From contig JACNJP010000471.1 of the NCBI GenBank assembly GCA_014382465.1, positions 1-5,463 on the forward strand: DNA of 5,463 nt. The letters run 5' to 3'. The position numbers and the translations under genes were made by a program. Below are positions 1 to 5,463 of this stretch, one piece after another (within the stretch, counting starts at the first letter, position 1; the number at the start of each line of letters is the position of its first letter). The stretch comes from Planctomycetota bacterium. GTDB lineage: Bacteria; Planctomycetota; UBA1135. The notes beneath the pieces were generated by a model that was not told the DNA's origin, did not search any database, and was given only the letters and a program-made list of their open reading frames with translations.

Positions 1-797
1 CAGGCGCTGTGGTTCATGCGGTCGACCGCGTCCTGCTTGGGGTAGCCGTAGCTGTTGCCGCTGCCCCAGGGGATGACCGCGAACTCCGGGTCGAGCCAGC
101 CGAGGAAGCTGGCGTTCGAGCTGGTGCGCGAGCAGTGGTGGTTGACCTGGTAGACATCGACGTCGCCGCACAGCGGGCCGACCGAGGACTCGACGTCGGT
201 GGTCGAGTTGCCGCCGCCGGTCAGGTCGCCGCCGAGGAACAGGTCGAAATCGCCGTACTCGAGCTTCCAGGCGATGCTGGCCGAGTTCTCCCACTGCGCC
301 GAGCTCGAGATGTTGACGCTGCCGCCGCCCATCAGGTCGCCCTCGACCACCAGGCAGGTCAGCTTGGCGCCGCCGCCCAGGTCGACGACCTGGCCGGGGC
401 TCACGGTCTGGCGCACGCCCGAGAAGGCGCTGGCGTACTCGCTGTAGGACTGCGTGCTCGGCACGTTCGAGTTGCCGCGGTCGTAGGCGACGGTGCAGCG
501 GATGCCGCTGTTCCAGACCTCGTCGAGGCCGCCGACGTGGTCGGCGTGGTAGTGCGAGGCGCCGACGTAGTCGAGGTGGCCGATCCCCAGCGAGTTCAGC
601 AGCGGCACGATCTTGTTGTAGCCCTCGTTCCAGTAGCCGCCGTCGAACAGGAAGCTCTTGCCGGTCGGGCCGACGATCAGGGTCGAATCCCCCTGGCCGA
701 CGTCGATGAAGTGCACCTCTAGCTGCTGGGCGTGCAGGCGGTCGGTGGCGAGGAGAAACAAAAGGGGCACGATGGCCCCGGGGAGACGTCGCAGCAT
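1..797 (-). CDS. Secreted ComEC-like metallo-beta-lactamase-fold hydrolase (3' end beyond window)
   Basis: The first 265 residues are visible; the gene runs off the left edge. Residues 1-23 look like a signal peptide: basic MLRR, a hydrophobic core at about 8-17, and a likely cut after LHA before QQ. The rest reads as a ComEC/Rec2 C-terminal-type metallo-beta-lactamase domain: IDVGQGDS (31-38), FDGG (51-54), the metal motif H82-x-H84-x-D86-H87 followed by VGGL, ENSAS then LGGD (170-191), VNHHCS (218-223) and GSGNSYGYP (245-253). In this family such a domain is a metal-dependent hydrolase, with nuclease activity proposed for ComEC; the substrate here is unknown. No ComEC membrane channel precedes it, so it is a stand-alone exported enzyme. 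Unusual residues are Cys222 where HHGS is usual and Tyr252 where YGHP is usual. The start is fixed by an in-frame TGA two codons upstream (801-803). No Shine-Dalgarno is visible. It lies 38 bp after the VWA gene and is probably cotranscribed with it. The fold is secure; the function is not. Confidence 0.9.
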   Translation of the reverse strand, partial: MLRRLPGAIVPLLFLLATDRLHAQQLEVHFIDVGQGDSTLIVGPTGKSFLFDGGYWNEGYNKIVPLLNSLGIGHLDYVGASHYHADHVGGLDEVWNSGIRCTVAYDRGNSNVPSTQSYSEYASAFSGVRQTVSPGQVVDLGGGAKLTCLVVEGDLMGGGSVNISSSAQWENSASIAWKLEYGDFDLFLGGDLTGGGNSTTDVESSVGPLCGDVDVYQVNHHCSRTSSNASFLGWLDPEFAVIPWGSGNSYGYPKQDAVDRMNHSA

Positions 798-802
798 GTC
801 TC

Positions 803-822
803 AGGGGAGGGGGGAGGAGGAA
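803..822 (-). other. Pyrimidine tract in place of the ribosome-binding site of the hydrolase gene
   Basis: All 20 bases are purines on the plus strand, so the minus-strand transcript carries an unbroken C/U tract about 5 bases before the AUG at 797. It includes CCUCCU (815-820), the same as the anti-Shine-Dalgarno core of 16S rRNA, so this stretch cannot pair with the ribosome in the usual way. Translation may depend on coupling to the upstream VWA gene, on non-SD initiation, or on a leaderless transcript. The tract is seen directly; any functional role is inferred. Confidence 0.4.
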
Positions 823-826
823 CGAG

Positions 827-845
827 CAGCGGCGCTCAGCCGCTG
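827..845 (-). promoter_or_regulatory. Hairpin spanning the stop codon of the VWA gene
   Basis: This is a perfect 7-bp inverted repeat (arms 827-833 and 839-845, CAGCGGC/GCCGCTG) with a 5-base loop. On the coding strand the loop reads TGAGC, so the VWA stop codon sits in the loop. No T-run follows, only a C-rich tract, so it is not a standard intrinsic terminator. It could pause the ribosome, stabilise the 3' end of the message, or tune expression of the downstream hydrolase. In DNA this GC-rich a 7-bp stem could also arise by chance. Confidence 0.4.
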
Positions 846-2362
846 GGCTGGACCATGATACCTCCCGTCGCCGCCGCGAGATCCTGCATGAAACGCACCT
901 TGGGGGCGTCCTTGCCGACGCAGATGCCGTGGATGCGCACCCCGGTGCGCTGGAACTCGCGCTCGAGCCCGTCGAGCATGTGGCCGGCGTACTGGTGGCT
1001 GCCGCTCGAGCCGCCGCCGTCCGAGATCAGCACGATGGTGTCCACTTCCGCGATCCGCTGCGCCGCCACCAGCACGTCGTAGAGCGCCGAGGTGCCGCCG
1101 AAGTCGAAGCCCTCGAGGAAGGCGATCGCCTTGGCGCGGCTCTTGGAGTTGGCGGCGGTCAGGCGGCCGAAGGCGCGCACCGGCTCGTCGCCGATCACCA
1201 CCGCCTCGAAGCGCGCGTCCTCCGGCAGCTGGCCGAGGAGCAGGTCGAGCTCGGCGGCGGCGGCCTCGGCGCAGGTCCGGTCGCCGAGCTTGTCGGCCAG
1301 CATGCTGCCGGAGCCGTCGACCAGGATCGCGATCCGCTTGCTGTCGACCGGAATGCCGAAGACGAAGGCCGCGGTGCGCTCCTCGTCGGCGCCGGTGCCG
1401 GCGCCCCGGTCGGAGTCGTCGAGCTGCCCGGCCCGCGCCCGCACCAGCCACTCGCCGCCGCGCTCCTCCCACCAGCGCCGCCAGATCTTCGGCGACCAGC
1501 CGAGGCGCTGGCCGGTCAGCTCGACCAGGGCGTCGACGATCTCGGCGACGAAGCGGCCTTCGGCGTCCTCGAGCGCCTGGACCAGCAGGCCGGCCGAGTC
1601 GTAGACCCGGCCGCGGGCGGCGGCGTGGATCGCGGCGGTGCGCGGGCCGGTCTCCGGGTCCCGCAGCCCGTCGCGGATCAGCGCCAGCAGGTAGCTGCGG
1701 CTGACGTCGCCGCGCCCGACCATGCCGCGCAGCAGCTCGGCGCGGTCGCCGGGGTCCTTGGAGTTGCCGGCGGCGTCGACCAGGAACAGGATCTGCTCGC
1801 GGCTCAAGTCGTCGACCTGCATCAGGCCGGTGAGCAACGGCGAGGCCCCGATCAGCTTCTCGAGGACCTCGGCCCGCGGATCCTTGGGCGGGCGCTTGCC
1901 GAAGTCGAGCCGGCCGCCCTCCAGCAGCGCCCCCAGGGTGTGCTGCCACTCGCGCCGCACCGGCTCCGGCGCCCTGCTGAAGCCCGGGCCGAGCAGCTCC
2001 TTGGCCGGCACCGGCCCGCTGCCCAGCGCGAGCGCCCGCAGGCACAGCGTCCGCAGCAGGTCGCTGCTCTTCCTGCTCCGGGCGGCGTCGATCAGCAGCT
2101 CGGCCTCCTCCAGGTCGCCGAAGCGCTGCATGCCGCTGTAGAACCAGTCCCGCAGGTAGACCCCGCGGTAGGTCTCCATCTTGTCGTCGAACAGCCGCAG
2201 CCGCAGCTCCATGGCCTCGACGCCGCCCATGCCGGCGAGGTCCTTGGCCGCCTGATAGGCGCCGGCTTCATACCCCGCCTTGTCCTTCGCCCGCTCCAGC
2301 GTGCGAGCAATCTCCTTCAGGTCCTGGAGGGCGGCGGCGGCGAGCAGCAGGGCGGTGAGCAT
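836..2362 (-). CDS. Exported helical-repeat protein with C-terminal von Willebrand factor A domain
   Basis: The protein has 508 residues. The N-terminus has a short hydrophobic run (residues 2-12, Leu/Ala) before LQDLKE, a minimal signal peptide or anchor with no basic residue ahead of it. Residues 15 to about 310 are rich in Ala, Leu, Arg and Glu and look all-helical and HEAT-like, ending in a Trp-rich segment (TGQRLGWSP, IWRRWWEE, 283-300) like that seen after HEAT-type repeats in planctomycete-like proteins. Residues 341-505 form a VWA domain with a complete MIDAS metal site: DGSGSM (D349, S351, S353), T424 in GGTSALYD and D448 in LISDGG. VWA domains with this site usually bind a protein partner through Mg2+; the ligand here is unknown. 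ATG 2362 is the first possible start: no in-frame ATG, GTG or TTG lies between it and the divergent gene. No clear Shine-Dalgarno is visible. It is probably the first gene of an operon with the ComEC-like hydrolase. The domain call is firm, the role unknown. Confidence 0.9.
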   Translation of the reverse strand: MLTALLLAAAALQDLKEIARTLERAKDKAGYEAGAYQAAKDLAGMGGVEAMELRLRLFDDKMETYRGVYLRDWFYSGMQRFGDLEEAELLIDAARSRKSSDLLRTLCLRALALGSGPVPAKELLGPGFSRAPEPVRREWQHTLGALLEGGRLDFGKRPPKDPRAEVLEKLIGASPLLTGLMQVDDLSREQILFLVDAAGNSKDPGDRAELLRGMVGRGDVSRSYLLALIRDGLRDPETGPRTAAIHAAARGRVYDSAGLLVQALEDAEGRFVAEIVDALVELTGQRLGWSPKIWRRWWEERGGEWLVRARAGQLDDSDRGAGTGADEERTAAFVFGIPVDSKRIAILVDGSGSMLADKLGDRTCAEAAAAELDLLLGQLPEDARFEAVVIGDEPVRAFGRLTAANSKSRAKAIAFLEGFDFGGTSALYDVLVAAQRIAEVDTIVLISDGGGSSGSHQYAGHMLDGLEREFQRTGVRIHGICVGKDAPKVRFMQDLAAATGGIMVQPSG

Positions 2363-2491
2363 CGAGAACTGGCGGTCAAGGGTGACGACGGGTTGACCGG
2401 GCTTAGGATACGCTAGAAACGTGGGCCGACGCCTGTCCGGTCTCTGGTCGATCTCGGCTTCGCTGCTCTCCGTCGGTTTCTGTTCCCAGGG
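2363..2491. promoter_or_regulatory. Divergent intergenic region between the VWA and zinc-peptidase genes
   Basis: The 129 bp between two divergent starts must hold promoters for both directions unless transcription begins elsewhere. Its left part (about 2376-2420) is the least GC-rich stretch nearby and includes AGGATA, CTAGAAA and TTGACC. TTGACC (2393-2398) followed by TAGAAA (2414-2419) gives a plus-strand sigma70-like pair with a short 15-bp spacer; TATCCT on the minus strand (2404-2409) is a possible -10 for the VWA gene without a good -35. These promoter readings are weak. Neither start has a convincing Shine-Dalgarno; the plus gene has only CAGGG touching its ATG. Confidence 0.4.
2373..2399. 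repeat. Inverted repeat CGGTCAA-N13-TTGACCG, candidate operator
   Basis: Perfect 7-bp arms at 2373-2379 and 2393-2399 are separated by 13 bp, giving 20 bp between equivalent positions, about two helical turns, as expected for a dimeric regulator on one DNA face. The right arm overlaps a TTGACC hexamer that could serve as a -35 for the plus-strand gene, and the left arm is 11 bp upstream of the VWA start. A regulator bound here could control both genes. The repeat is seen directly; its use as an operator is inferred, and chance is possible. Confidence 0.35.
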
Positions 2492-4381
2492 ATGCTGTCT
2501 CCCGCTCTCGCGCTTCGGGCCTGGCTGCCGTTATGGCTCCTCCTCGCCACCCTGGCCCTGGCCTTGCGGGCCCTGCCGCTGCCGATGTCAGCGCGGGAGA
2601 AGCAGGCGAGGGTGGCCGCGGTGGCCGAGGCCCTGGCGGAGATCGGAATCCAGGTCGATCTCTCCGCGCTGCCCGTGCGCGAACTCACGCCGGAGGAGTA
2701 TCACGAGCTGAACCTCGCCGCCATGCGAGACGAGATCGAGGACGGCTCCGGGTATTGGAAGGCTCAACAGCTCCTGGACGGCATGATCCGATCCGAGGGT
2801 GGGCTGTTCTCCGCGGAGCTCGCGGGCAAGGACACCACCTGGCATCCCGCGGCCTTCTACGACCCGGAGCGGGAGGAGCTCGGCTTCGTCTCGGGCGTGG
2901 GCAACTTCTTCGCCTCCGGCGAGCTGGTCGCGCACGAGCTCGGCCACGCCTGGAGGGCTCAGCGGGCTGCTCAGGGGACGACGCCTTTCCGCCCTCGCGG
3001 AGGGACCGAGCTGCGGTCCATCCAGCGGCTCTTGGAGGAAGGCGAGGCCCAGCTCGTGGCCGCGCTCTATGCCTGCTCGAGGAGCGGGATCGCCCTGGAG
3101 GCCTTGTCCGCGCAGGAGCTCTCGAATCCGAGCCTGATCTTCGGATCGGGCCCCAGCCTCGCCCGCATCTACAACGACGGCCTCATCCACGCCTTCCACT
3201 GCTTCCTGGAGGGTGGGTGGCCTGCGCTCGATGGTCTGCTCTCGGTTCCCCCGCCATCCAGCGAGCAGATCCTCCATCCAGAGAAACGAGGGCGCGATCG
3301 CCCCGTGGAAGTCGAACTGCCAGAGTGGCCGGCCGACGCCGCTTCCGCGGAGCTCGTCTTCGAGGACGTCCTCGGGGAGATGGGGATCGATGCCTTGCTG
3401 GGGAGGTATGGAGCGGAGCGGGTCATGGTTTTGATGGGCCCGGGCGGGAGGCGAAATCACATCGAACGGCGGATCACCGCGGCGGGCTGGGACGGCGACC
3501 GGTTGCGGATCTACCGCCTCGAGGATGAGACCCCCGCCCTGATGTGGAGATCGGTCTGGGACCGCGAGGAGGACGCCACGGATTTCTCCGCGGCGCTGCG
3601 CGCTCTGGGGCTGCCGGAACCGCGGCGCGCAGGAGTGGTCGTGGACCTGGCCGTCGTCGGCTGGGGGGCCGAGGAGGAGGAAGCCGAGGCAGACCTGCGC
3701 CGCCGCCTCGAAGCCGCGCTCGCGGCACATCCCTTCTCCGTTGAATCGGATCCCGGAGACCCGATCACGACCGCCGCGGCCGAGGCCCGGATCCTGCGGG
3801 AGGCGGAGTGGAGCTCCCAGGAGTCGGCCGGCCGCTGGCGACTTCGACGGCTGGGGATCTCCTTCCCGATTCCCGACGGCTGGACCTTGGAGGGCAAGGG
3901 AGATCTCCAACGACTCACGACGATGTTCGTCTCCGAGGGGAAGTCCTTCACCCTGGCAGAGCTCGAGGAGCTCGGCGTCGAGTTGGACGAATCGGGCGGG
4001 ATGTCCGAGGAAGACCAGGAGAGGCATTACGGGGACCACCCTGAGGTGGAATACGCCGGAATCCAGGTGGTCCATCAGCCCGCCTTCGGGCGCAGCCTCG
4101 AGGACTACCGGGTGGAGTGGCTGGCCACCCTGCGAGGGCATGACGGTCTGCGGCTCCGGCCGTGGCGGAGTCGGAGCGCCGGTGTCGTCCTCGGCTTCTG
4201 CCATGTCATGGAATCCCATCAAGGGGCTCCTGCCTCCCGATGGCGGAACGTTGAGTGGGTCTTCCTGCGCCGAGACCGATTCGTCCGAGTCAGCGCCACT
4301 TTCAACCTCGGCGGCTGGCGGCGCTTCCGGGCCGCTGCCGAGCGGATCCTCGACGGAATCGAGTGGGAGGAGGATGCCTGA
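2492..4381 (+). CDS. Exported HExxH (gluzincin-like) zinc metallopeptidase-like protein with extra C-terminal domain
   Basis: The protein has 629 residues. A hydrophobic segment at 12-30 is a signal peptide or anchor. The zinc motif is H148-E-L-G-H152, preceded by FYDPEREEL (122-130). The helix LLEEGEAQL (180-188) probably supplies the third ligand, E183, by analogy with EGxA helices of gluzincins. Further marks recalled from a family of uncharacterised HExxH proteins are SSEQILHPEKRG (256-267) with VELPEWP after it, DVLGEMG (292-298), AAGWDGDRLRIYR (330-342) and WRSVWDREEDA (352-362). The peptidase module thus covers about 35-372. An acidic linker follows, then a second domain from about 453 (GISFPIPDGW) to ILDGIEW (619-625), which resembles the small alpha/beta PsbP/DUF1795 fold; this last match is tentative. 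The substrate is unknown. ATG 2492 is the first in-frame start after a TAG at 2414-2416. Codon choice looks more relaxed (more GGA, AGG, TCC, CGA) than in neighbouring genes. It is divergent from the VWA gene and convergent with argH. Confidence 0.85.
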   Translation: MLSPALALRAWLPLWLLLATLALALRALPLPMSAREKQARVAAVAEALAEIGIQVDLSALPVRELTPEEYHELNLAAMRDEIEDGSGYWKAQQLLDGMIRSEGGLFSAELAGKDTTWHPAAFYDPEREELGFVSGVGNFFASGELVAHELGHAWRAQRAAQGTTPFRPRGGTELRSIQRLLEEGEAQLVAALYACSRSGIALEALSAQELSNPSLIFGSGPSLARIYNDGLIHAFHCFLEGGWPALDGLLSVPPPSSEQILHPEKRGRDRPVEVELPEWPADAASAELVFEDVLGEMGIDALLGRYGAERVMVLMGPGGRRNHIERRITAAGWDGDRLRIYRLEDETPALMWRSVWDREEDATDFSAALRALGLPEPRRAGVVVDLAVVGWGAEEEEAEADLRRRLEAALAAHPFSVESDPGDPITTAAAEARILREAEWSSQESAGRWRLRRLGISFPIPDGWTLEGKGDLQRLTTMFVSEGKSFTLAELEELGVELDESGGMSEEDQERHYGDHPEVEYAGIQVVHQPAFGRSLEDYRVEWLATLRGHDGLRLRPWRSRSAGVVLGFCHVMESHQGAPASRWRNVEWVFLRRDRFVRVSATFNLGGWRRFRAAAERILDGIEWEEDA

Positions 4382-4396
4382 GCCGATCCCTTGAAC

Positions 4397-4427
4397 CCGC
4401 GGCGGTCTTGGGAGTTGGGCTCCGCGG
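4397..4427. terminator. Weak GC-rich dyad between convergent genes
   Basis: Two copies of the self-complementary CCGCGG (4397-4402 and 4422-4427) can pair across a 19-base loop in the 47-bp gap where the peptidase and argH transcripts converge. The next inner and outer positions do not pair, and no T-run lies on either side, so it is a poor intrinsic terminator. Termination here may be Rho-dependent. It is listed because nothing better is seen between the two stops. Confidence 0.2.
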
Positions 4428-4428
4428 C

Positions 4429-5463
4429 TCACTGACCCCGGCTCTCCTCCCGATACGCATCCCGGAACGCCGCCCCCGCCGCCACCTTGCGCAGCGCCCG
4501 CTCCGTCGCGCGCAGGGCCGGATCGGCGCCGGCGGCGGTCAGCCGCGCCTCGTCGAAGCGCAGCCGGCTCACCAGCCGCGCGGCGATCCGGAACGCCGCC
4601 ACCGCCCGGTCATGGCCGCGGAACAGCGGCGGTTTGATCAACTGGAAGTCGCGGTGATAACCGCTCGGCAGGTCCCGGATGACGTCCAGCAGCGCCGACC
4701 GCTCGGCCACGATCTGGCGGGCGTTGGCGCGCAGCAGCTCGACCAGGTCGGGGTTGCGCTTCTGGGGCATCATCGACGACCCGGTGGTCAGTTCGACCGG
4801 CAGCGCCACGAAGCCGAATTCCTCGCTGCTGAACAGCCACAGGTCCGCCGCCAGCTTGCCCAGGCTCAGCGCCGCCCCCTCGAGCGCGGTCAGATAGGCC
4901 AGCTCGGCGCGCCCACGGGAGTGCTGCGCCGCGGTCACTGGCAGCTCCGGGCCGTCGAAGCCGAGCTCCGCCGCCACGAAGGCGCGGTCCAGCTCCAAGG
5001 GCACCCCATACCCCGCCCCGCTGCCGAGGGGGCACTGGCGCCAGCGGTGGGACGCCTGCTCCAGCGCCAGCCGGTCGTCCACCAGCGCCTTGGCGTGCGC
5101 TTCGGCCCAGTCGCCGACCGACGACGGCATGGCGCGGCGCAGGTGGGTGTAGCCCGGCAGCGGCAGGAGGCGGTGACGGCTGGCGAGCTCCCCGACCGCC
5201 TCCTCGAGCGCACCGATCGCCGCTCCCGACTCCGCCGCCGCCGCCCGCAGCCACAGCCGCAGATCGGTGGCCACCTGGTCGTTGCGGCTGCGGCCGAGAT
5301 GCAGCCGCTTGCCGTCCTCGCCGATGAGCTCGATGAGCCGGCGCTCGACCGCCGAGTGCACGTCCTCGTCGCCCGGTTCGACGGTCCATTCGCCAGCCTC
5401 GTGGCCCGCCCGCAGCCGCTCCAGCCCGCCGCGGATGGTCGCTGGCGCCGCCTCGCTCAGCAG
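4429..5463 (-). CDS. argH: Argininosuccinate lyase (5' end beyond window)
   Basis: 344 residues are visible; by comparison with known lyases about 50-60 N-terminal residues lie beyond the right edge. The enzyme splits argininosuccinate into arginine and fumarate in the cytoplasm, as a homotetramer. Visible family landmarks, numbered from the edge: EDVHSAVERRL (33-43), GRSRNDQVATD (57-67), GYTHLRRAMPSS with the catalytic-type His107, PLGSGAGYGVPL, SRGRAELAYL, and the signature loop GSSMMPQKRNPD (228-239) with the conserved Ser pair. The reading frame is open through GTG 5361, which encodes the Val of EDVH and is not the start. The tail is short: after PSGYHRDFQLIK the protein ends soon after FRDAYREESRGQ, without the C-terminal subdomain of E. 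coli-type enzymes. A Leu replaces the usual Thr in the HTGRSRND motif (residue 56). No other arginine gene is visible, but the upstream side is cut off. Identity is very secure. Confidence 0.97.
   Translation of the reverse strand: MLSEAAPATIRGGLERLRAGHEAGEWTVEPGDEDVHSAVERRLIELIGEDGKRLHLGRSRNDQVATDLRLWLRAAAAESGAAIGALEEAVGELASRHRLLPLPGYTHLRRAMPSSVGDWAEAHAKALVDDRLALEQASHRWRQCPLGSGAGYGVPLELDRAFVAAELGFDGPELPVTAAQHSRGRAELAYLTALEGAALSLGKLAADLWLFSSEEFGFVALPVELTTGSSMMPQKRNPDLVELLRANARQIVAERSALLDVIRDLPSGYHRDFQLIKPPLFRGHDRAVAAFRIAARLVSRLRFDEARLTAAGADPALRATERALRKVAAGAAFRDAYREESRGQ

Noticed and set aside
9..722. A 237-codon plus-strand open frame opposite the ComEC-like hydrolase
   Set aside because: Its translation is low-complexity Val/Ala/Asp/Arg, while the minus strand encodes the full set of metallo-beta-lactamase motifs with a signal peptide.
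815..820. Perfect Shine-Dalgarno AGGAGG on the plus strand
   Set aside because: No start codon lies 5-12 bases downstream on the plus strand; it is the complement of the C/U tract at the operon junction.
836..845. Intrinsic terminator after the VWA gene
   Set aside because: The hairpin there has no following T-run on the transcribed strand, and the next gene starts 38 bp later in the same direction, so a full terminator is unlikely.
801..2045. A 414-codon minus-strand frame overlapping the VWA gene out of frame
   Set aside because: It is an Arg/Ala/Gly-rich shifted reading of the same strand with no motifs; the frame with the DGSGSM site is clearly the real one.
929..2416. A 495-codon plus-strand open frame opposite the VWA gene
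   Set aside because: It is Ala/Gly/Arg/Gln-rich with no recognisable motifs and overlaps a gene with an intact VWA metal site on the other strand. Long antisense frames are expected when third positions are nearly all G or C.
2588..4432. A 614-codon minus-strand open frame opposite the zinc-peptidase gene
   Set aside because: No domain motif is recognisable, it overlaps the argH stop region, and the plus strand carries HELGH and other family motifs in one frame throughout.
5359..5361. GTG as the start of argH
   Set aside because: The reading frame continues upstream to the window edge and encodes expected ArgH sequence (LERLRAG, EPGDED) before this codon, which is the Val of the EDVH motif.

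Overview
The window is very GC-rich, densely coding bacterial DNA with no mobile elements, RNA genes or CRISPR. It holds four protein genes, two of them cut by the window edges. The argH type (shortened tail, 'PSGYHRDFQ' region), the helical-repeat plus von Willebrand A protein with its Trp-rich 'WRRWW' linker, and several exported proteins of unknown function would fit Planctomycetota or Acidobacteriota. That placement comes from remembered family features, not a search, and should be treated as tentative.

Layout: (i) 1-797, minus strand, partial: a secreted, stand-alone metallo-beta-lactamase-fold hydrolase resembling the C-terminal domain of the DNA-uptake protein ComEC. (ii) 836-2362, minus strand, complete: a probably exported helical-repeat protein with a C-terminal VWA domain and an intact MIDAS metal site. 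These two genes are 38 bp apart in the same direction, VWA first, and probably form an operon. The gap holds a 7-bp GC hairpin whose loop contains the VWA stop codon, then a pyrimidine tract where a Shine-Dalgarno would be expected. (iii) 2363-2491: a 129-bp divergent intergenic region with a 7-bp inverted repeat. (iv) 2492-4381, plus strand, complete: an exported HExxH zinc-peptidase-like protein with a separate C-terminal domain. (v) 4429-5463, minus strand, partial at its 5' end: argininosuccinate lyase (argH), convergent with (iv) across a 47-bp gap.

argH is the only gene with a firm metabolic role (last step of arginine synthesis). The other three all carry N-terminal export signals and metal-site motifs, so the left and centre of the window look like a small envelope or secretome locus beside a housekeeping gene. 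Nothing in the sequence proves that the exported proteins act together. The best lead for something undescribed is the VWA/ComEC-like pair and its unusual junction.
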